Of a stretch of 10,039 nt of DNA, positions 6,038-10,039 are shown in pieces. The notes beneath the pieces are model-generated. The model saw nothing but the letters and a program-made list of their open reading frames with translations. It was not told the origin of the DNA and made no database searches. Origin of the DNA: an uncultured Oscillospiraceae bacterium. Lineage in GTDB: Bacteria; Bacillota; Clostridia; Oscillospirales; Oscillospiraceae. A program made the position numbers and the translations under genes. Positions within the stretch are counted from its first letter, which is position 1. Each line of letters opens with the position of its first letter. Location: contig CAJTYO010000081.1 of assembly GCA_910584045.1 (NCBI GenBank), positions 1 through 10,039 of the forward strand. The letters are read 5' to 3'.

Positions 6038-8449
6038 TTACAGATCGTCCAAGGTAAACTCCGCCAGGGGGTCGAAGTCGGGGAAGTGCTCGTTCTTGTA
6101 GTTGAGCAGCTCCGCGGTGACGTTGGTCTTACCGTTGTCGATAGCCAGATTCAGGTACTCCATCACCTGGGCCAGGGTGGCGCCGTCCAGATGGGCCACG
6201 ATGGAGGCGTCGTCCCGCATGATCCACCCGATGATGGTCCACTGGTCCAGCAGAGCCACGATGTGGTTCACCTGACGGGTGTATTTTTTGAACGTGAACC
6301 CGCCCAGCTTGACAAGGCCGTCCAGGTCAAGACTATTGTGGTACAGATCAAGAGCGCTGCAATCCAATTCCAACTCACAGCCGGCAAAAGAGATTGATAA
6401 TATGCAGAGAGAATAATCGTAGCTGAACGAGACCCCGTGCTTCTCCTTGCCTTTGAACCGGTAGAGGGGAAGCTCAATATTCTGGTACATATTAGGCCGG
6501 ATGGCGCTCTCGCGGACCACCGGCTCCCAGACCTGGGCAAAGGGCTGCTTGATGCCGTAGTTGTTAAAATACTTCTGCCATGCCAGCACGTCCCCCGGCT
6601 TCATCTCCATGGGGTGGGCGACCTGGATTGGCTTGCTGCCCACGGCATAGGGCTGCTCCCCGCTGTCGATGGCCGCGCCGTCCCGGAGGGTAAAGGTCTG
6701 GCCGTCCTGGCTCCAGACCAGCAGACTGGCCACCTGCCGCAGGAGCGGGTTTTCTCCCAAGTAGGACGCCTGCCATTTCTCGGCCGGATATTTGGCGCCG
6801 CTCAGAAAGTCCTGGAACAACCGGTCGCACCGGGCTTTGGCCACCTTTTTGGCATTCTTCTTCATCTCGGCGAAATCGGCTTTGGCAGCTTCATACTTTT
6901 GGGGGGCGGCTCCCTTCTTCGGGATAGACTTGACCGCTTTTCCGGCATTTCCGTCAAAAATGCTCAGGGTCAGGTCCTGGGCCAGGGTAACGGTGACGGT
7001 GTTGCTCCCCAGGTCGTAGACCTTCTCCCCCTTCTCGTCCAGGCCGAAGTCCGCCAGGACCGTGTCCCGGAGGGTCTCCGCATCGGTGCCCCGCAGTTGG
7101 GCGTACCTGGTCAGGAGTGTTTCGCCTTCCCGGCTCCAGGGGTTTTTGGTTTTGTCCAGTTCCAGCATGGCCTCCCGGGTGTCGCTGAGGAACAGCGCGC
7201 CCCGGAGGGTGATGATCTTGTCACGGCCAGACGCACCGGCGCGGTCCCAGGAGGCCCAGTCCCTCTGCTTGGAGATCATCGCCTGCACAGTCTTGCCGTC
7301 CCCGAAGCGGCAGCAGGGGAGCATCCAGGAGGCGTGGGGGCCGCCATAAACGGAGACCGGGAGATTTTTGGTGAGAAATTCCTGAAAGGAGGCCGGATCC
7401 AGCGCCGCCGCGGCCTTGTCCGCCGCCTCTATGGTCTGGTAGTTGGAATAGTCCCCGCGCTTGTAGCCGCTGATGGCCTGGTGATAGGAATACTGGTCCA
7501 TGTACGGCACCACGGCGCACAGCACCACGAACGGCGGGGCCGTCTTTTTGGGCTTGTCCAGCTTGAGAGAGGGGTTCAGGAGAACCTTTTTCAGCGGCGA
7601 CTCCTTGCCGCCCTTCTTCCGGTAGCTGGCCATCAGGTCGGATTCGCGGTACAGCTTCCAGAGGTCGGCGATGGGCGTGTTTTCAAAAGGCCCGGCCTCT
7701 TTCTCCGCAGCTTTCTGCGCTGTCTCTGCGGTTTTCCGTGCTTTCTCTGCTTTTGCGGTCTCTGCGGCCTTTGTGGGCTTCGCGCCGTCCATAAAGAACC
7801 GGAGGACCTCAGGCCTGACTCTGCCCGGGTGTTTCTGCGCGTATTCCGTCGCCTTGGCAAAGCATTTGGCCTTCTTGCTCCCGGCCAGCAGCTCCGCCAT
7901 AGCCTGGGCGATCTCCTCCGTCTGACTGTTGGGCATATACTTCTGGAACAGCTCCGTCCAGGCTTTTGCCTCCTGGAACAGATACAGCCCTGCCCAATCC
8001 TTCGGCTGAAGCTCCCCCCTCCAACGCTCCCGTATGGTTTCCGCCAGGCCGGCCGGAAGCTTTTTTTCTCCTCGGAGCAGCTCCCGGGGCGGCTCCAGCT
8101 TTTTGCAGTCGAAGAAAGCATATTCTCCAATTATCTTGACGCCCTCTGGGAAGGTCACGCTGGTCAGGTTCACGCAGCCTGAGAAGGCCCTCTCCCCGAT
8201 TTTCGTGACGCCCTCCGGGATGGTCACGCTGGTCAGGTTCGCGCAGTGCTTGAAGGCACTATATCCGATTTCCGTGACGCCCTCCGGAATGGTCACGCTG
8301 GTCAGGCTTGTGCAGCCCTCAAAGGCCCTCCACCCGATTTCCGTGACGCCCTCCGGGATGGTCACATCCCCGCCGGGCCCTTTGTATTTCTGCAAAACGC
8401 CGTTGTCCCAAACTCCGTTCCCAATGACAAAATCCTGATTGCCGCTCAT
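6038..8449 (-). CDS. Leucine-rich repeat (BspA type) and DUF4132 fusion protein
   Basis: An 803-aa cytoplasmic protein with no signal peptide or membrane segment. After a 28-residue head come four 23-residue LRR_5 repeats (29-120), each built as VTIPEGVTEIG..AF..C..LTS. A helical part (about 121-220) leads to an Ala/Lys/Glu-rich, probably coiled, linker (223-252). The C-terminal half carries DUF4132 signatures: NPLLRQVASLLVWSQDG (567-583), VAHPMEM..GDVLAW (610-624) and QPFAQVWEP (635-643). It ends in DFDPLAEFTLDDL. DUF4132 is the domain of E. coli MolR and YehI, where a WGR domain stands in place of the LRRs; its biochemical role is unknown. The ATG at 8449 has AAAGGAGA about 9 nt upstream. 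The gene is divergent from the vWA gene, and its GC content looks lower than that of the mutY operon. Confidence 0.85.
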   Translation of the reverse strand: MSGNQDFVIGNGVWDNGVLQKYKGPGGDVTIPEGVTEIGWRAFEGCTSLTSVTIPEGVTEIGYSAFKHCANLTSVTIPEGVTKIGERAFSGCVNLTSVTFPEGVKIIGEYAFFDCKKLEPPRELLRGEKKLPAGLAETIRERWRGELQPKDWAGLYLFQEAKAWTELFQKYMPNSQTEEIAQAMAELLAGSKKAKCFAKATEYAQKHPGRVRPEVLRFFMDGAKPTKAAETAKAEKARKTAETAQKAAEKEAGPFENTPIADLWKLYRESDLMASYRKKGGKESPLKKVLLNPSLKLDKPKKTAPPFVVLCAVVPYMDQYSYHQAISGYKRGDYSNYQTIEAADKAAAALDPASFQEFLTKNLPVSVYGGPHASWMLPCCRFGDGKTVQAMISKQRDWASWDRAGASGRDKIITLRGALFLSDTREAMLELDKTKNPWSREGETLLTRYAQLRGTDAETLRDTVLADFGLDEKGEKVYDLGSNTVTVTLAQDLTLSIFDGNAGKAVKSIPKKGAAPQKYEAAKADFAEMKKNAKKVAKARCDRLFQDFLSGAKYPAEKWQASYLGENPLLRQVASLLVWSQDGQTFTLRDGAAIDSGEQPYAVGSKPIQVAHPMEMKPGDVLAWQKYFNNYGIKQPFAQVWEPVVRESAIRPNMYQNIELPLYRFKGKEKHGVSFSYDYSLCILSISFAGCELELDCSALDLYHNSLDLDGLVKLGGFTFKKYTRQVNHIVALLDQWTIIGWIMRDDASIVAHLDGATLAQVMEYLNLAIDNGKTNVTAELLNYKNEHFPDFDPLAEFTLDDL
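8090..8365 (-). repeat. Four 69-bp tandem repeats encoding the LRR_5 units
   Basis: Units at 8365-8297, 8296-8228, 8227-8159 and 8158-8090 (minus strand) each encode 23 residues. The first three are close at DNA level, sharing blocks such as TCCGTGACGCCCTCCGG (plus strand). The fourth has diverged most. This points to fairly recent unit duplication or conversion, with possible length variation between strains. Confidence 0.85.
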
Positions 8450-8511
8450 ACCGCAGTCTCCTTTATAGGTTGTATTTAGCCGGGAAACGCCATCCCAAAA
8501 GTAATTTTTTT

Positions 8512-8520
8512 ATCATAGCA
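8512..8520 (-). promoter_or_regulatory. Candidate extended -10 promoter of the LRR-DUF4132 gene
   Basis: On the minus strand TGC-TATGAT (8520-8512) is an extended -10 element, one base off TATAAT. No good -35 is found at 16-18 nt. Transcription would start near 8505, leaving a leader of about 56 nt. Confidence 0.5.
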
Positions 8521-8540
8521 CATCCGAGACGCAAAAACCA

Positions 8541-8555
8541 TATGCAACCAGCATA
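8541..8555. repeat. Small palindrome abutting the vWA-gene promoter
   Basis: TATGC-AACCA-GCATA is a perfect 5-bp inverted repeat. It ends one base before the -35 of the vWA gene and lies upstream of the divergent DUF4132 promoter, so it could be an operator for both. The arms are short and chance is possible. Confidence 0.3.
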
Positions 8556-8556
8556 G

Positions 8557-8584
8557 TTGACAATTTTTTGCAAGATGGTACACT
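8557..8584 (+). promoter_or_regulatory. Sigma-A promoter of the DUF2201/vWA gene
   Basis: A perfect TTGACA (8557-8562), a 16-nt spacer and TACACT (8579-8584), with TGG directly before the -10 making an extended -10. Transcription would start near 8591, about 30 nt before the ATG. Confidence 0.75.
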
Positions 8585-8621
8585 ATATTTAGAATTTGTT
8601 CACAACAGGAGGAGACCGACG

Positions 8622-9977
8622 ATGACGCAAGCGGAGACTTTGGCCCGGGAGATACTTTTGCTGTCCCGGAACACCCTTTTGGTCAACCTGCGGTTTCTGG
8701 ACGCCGCCCTGAGCCAATTCGTCCTCACCCCCTCGCCCCTGCCCTTCGCCACCGACGGGCAGAACCTGTACTACGACCCCCGGCACGTCCTGCTGTGCTA
8801 CAAGGAAGAAAAGGAAGCCAGCATCCGAAACTATCTCCATCTGGTGTTCCACTGCGTTTTCCGGCATATGTACGTCCACACCCTGGTTGACCAGGCGCTG
8901 TGGGACCTGTCCTGCGACATCGCGGTGGAGGAGGTCATCAACGGCCTGCTGCTCCCCAGCACCGCCGCCAAGCGCCAGGAACCGCAGCAGGCCGAGCTGG
9001 CCCGGCTCCGCCAGACGGTCAAACCCCTCACCGCCGAAAAGCTCTACCGCCACTTCCAGAGCCACCCGCCCTGGGACCCGGAGAAGCTGCGGAGGCTGTT
9101 CTGGGGAGATGACCACACCCCCTGGTATCTGCCCCCAAAGGTCACAGCTGCGGTTGGCGGAAACAGCGATGAAAACGGCCCTCCCAGCGAGGGAAACAGC
9201 GACGAAAACGGCCCTCCCGGCGAGGGAAACAGCGGTCTCTCCGCCGCTATGGAGCAGACCTGGAAGGACATCTCCGCCCGGATGCAGATGGATCTGGAGA
9301 CCTTCTCCAAGCTCCAGGGCGACCGGGCCGGGTCGCTGACCCAGAACCTGCAGGCCGTCAACCGGGAGAAGTACGACTACACCGCCTTTTTGAAAAAATT
9401 TGCCGTCCGTGGAGAGGTCATGCGGCTGGACCCGGACGAGTTCGACTATGTCTACTACACCTACGGGCTGAAGCTCTACCGGAATATGCCCCTCATCGAG
9501 CCCCTGGAATACCGGGAGGTCAAGCGCATCCGGGAATTTGTGATCGCCATCGACACCTCCGGCTCCACCTCCGGGGAGCTGGTGCAGAAATTTGTCCAGA
9601 AGACCTATAATGTGCTGAAATCCACCGAGAGCTTTTTCAGCAAAATCAATCTCCACATCCTCCAGTGCGACGCGGACATTCAGGAGGATGTGAAGATCAC
9701 CAGCCAGGAGGAATTTGACACATACATAAAAACCATGACCATCAAGGGCCTGGGGGGCACCGACTTCCGGCCGGTGTTCGCCTATGTGGACGAGCTGCGG
9801 CGGGGGAAGGAGTTCCAGAACCTCAAGGGCCTGATCTACTTCACCGACGGGTACGGCGACTTCCCGGAGAAAAAGCCGGACTACGCCGCCGCCTTCGTCT
9901 TTGTGGAGGACGAGTACAACAACCCCGATGTGCCCCCCTGGGCCATCAAGCTGGTGTTGCAGAAGGATGAAATTTGA
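8622..9977 (+). CDS. DUF2201/vWA-like protein (predicted metallopeptidase-like domain plus vWA domain)
   Basis: A 451-aa cytoplasmic protein. The N-terminal half matches the putative metallopeptidase domain found with vWA domains (COG3864). Its helix reads HLVFHCVFRH (73-82) where HExxH would be expected, so the histidines are kept but the catalytic Glu is Leu. An 11-residue acidic GNSDENGPPSE repeat occurs twice in the linker (180-201). The C-terminal vWA domain has an intact MIDAS: DTSGS (311-315), Thr380 in GGTDF and Asp409 in FTDG, so it should bind a divalent metal and a partner protein. The ATG at 8622 has AGGAGGAG 7 nt upstream; the in-frame ATG at 8568 lies upstream of the transcription start and is rejected. 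vWA proteins of this kind usually work with MoxR-type AAA+ ATPases. The next gene starts 39 nt downstream. Confidence 0.85.
   Translation: MTQAETLAREILLLSRNTLLVNLRFLDAALSQFVLTPSPLPFATDGQNLYYDPRHVLLCYKEEKEASIRNYLHLVFHCVFRHMYVHTLVDQALWDLSCDIAVEEVINGLLLPSTAAKRQEPQQAELARLRQTVKPLTAEKLYRHFQSHPPWDPEKLRRLFWGDDHTPWYLPPKVTAAVGGNSDENGPPSEGNSDENGPPGEGNSGLSAAMEQTWKDISARMQMDLETFSKLQGDRAGSLTQNLQAVNREKYDYTAFLKKFAVRGEVMRLDPDEFDYVYYTYGLKLYRNMPLIEPLEYREVKRIREFVIAIDTSGSTSGELVQKFVQKTYNVLKSTESFFSKINLHILQCDADIQEDVKITSQEEFDTYIKTMTIKGLGGTDFRPVFAYVDELRRGKEFQNLKGLIYFTDGYGDFPEKKPDYAAAFVFVEDEYNNPDVPPWAIKLVLQKDEI
9159..9234 (+). repeat. 33-bp tandem repeat in the vWA-gene linker
   Basis: Units at 9159-9191 and 9192-9224 differ at two positions, and a third begins at 9225 and breaks off after about 10 bases. 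The unit is in frame (11 codons), so copy number can change without loss of the reading frame. It encodes an acidic, flexible spacer. Confidence 0.9.
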
Positions 9978-9989
9978 CTTTGTCAAATT
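9971..9989 (+). repeat. Hairpin overlapping the vWA-gene stop codon
   Basis: AATTTGAC-TTT-GTCAAATT is a perfect 8-bp inverted repeat with the TGA stop in its left arm, followed by AAATATTTTT. The stem is AT-rich. It may weakly attenuate transcription, or protect or space the message between the two cistrons. Confidence 0.45.
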
Positions 9990-10016
9990 CAAATATTTTT
10001 CAGGAGGAATTTTACC

Positions 10017-10039
10017 ATGGAAAACAAGCAGGATTTTGT
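10017..10039 (+). CDS. Start of a downstream gene (only seven codons visible)
   Basis: ATG at 10017 with AGGAGG (10002-10007) 9 nt upstream encodes MENKQDF before the window ends. It is in the same orientation as the vWA gene, 39 nt after its stop, so it is probably co-transcribed. The residues do not identify a family. From gene order in related vWA loci, a MoxR-type AAA+ ATPase is the best guess, but that is inference only. Confidence 0.6.

Noticed and set aside
8090..8365. Regular repeats that could suggest a CRISPR array
   Set aside because: The 69-bp period is contiguous with no spacers and encodes LRR_5 units in frame.
8589..9992. A 467-codon minus-strand frame opposite the vWA gene
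   Set aside because: The plus-strand gene has a ribosome site, a promoter and an intact MIDAS; the opposite frame is a low-complexity shadow.

Overview
The window looks like chromosomal DNA of a GC-rich Clostridia, most plausibly an Oscillospiraceae-type gut anaerobe (Flavonifractor, Lawsonibacter or Intestinimonas kind). That guess rests on the GC-rich, Firmicutes-style genes with strong AGGAGG ribosome sites, a Noc-type ParB paralogue, a CIRCE heat-shock operator, and LRR_5/DUF4132 and radical-SAM proteins typical of that group. The genus is inference.

Left part (1-2923, minus strand). A 3'-truncated Noc-type ParB-family gene (1-791) lies downstream of htpG (911-2788, bacterial Hsp90). The 119-bp gap between them holds a long imperfect inverted repeat that buries the noc ribosome site. 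htpG is preceded by a perfect CIRCE operator (2897-2923) beside a sigma-A-like promoter, so HrcA control is likely.

Middle part (3048-5882, plus strand). A near-consensus promoter starts a compact three-gene operon: a radical SAM protein with a SPASM/twitch-like C-terminus (3106-3945), the A/G mismatch adenine glycosylase mutY (3961-5016, GTG start, 15-nt gap), and a PflX-type radical SAM protein (5013-5882, ATGA overlap). All three products should carry [4Fe-4S] clusters. The promoter region has four copies of an 8-bp GC-rich box in both orientations. An 18-bp-stem hairpin (5967-6006) separates this operon from the convergent gene that follows.

Right part (6038-10039). Two divergent transcription units share a 172-bp promoter region. 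To the left is an 803-aa protein with four BspA-type leucine-rich repeats fused to a DUF4132 (MolR/YehI-like) C-terminus. To the right is a 451-aa DUF2201/vWA-like protein with an intact MIDAS motif but an altered zincin motif, then the first seven codons of another gene. The grouping recalls E. coli yehI/yehL/yehP and the MoxR AAA+/vWA systems. It is the most likely place for a little-described system: a DUF4132 protein with an LRR sensor-like module, a vWA adaptor and, by inference, an AAA+ ATPase just past the right edge.
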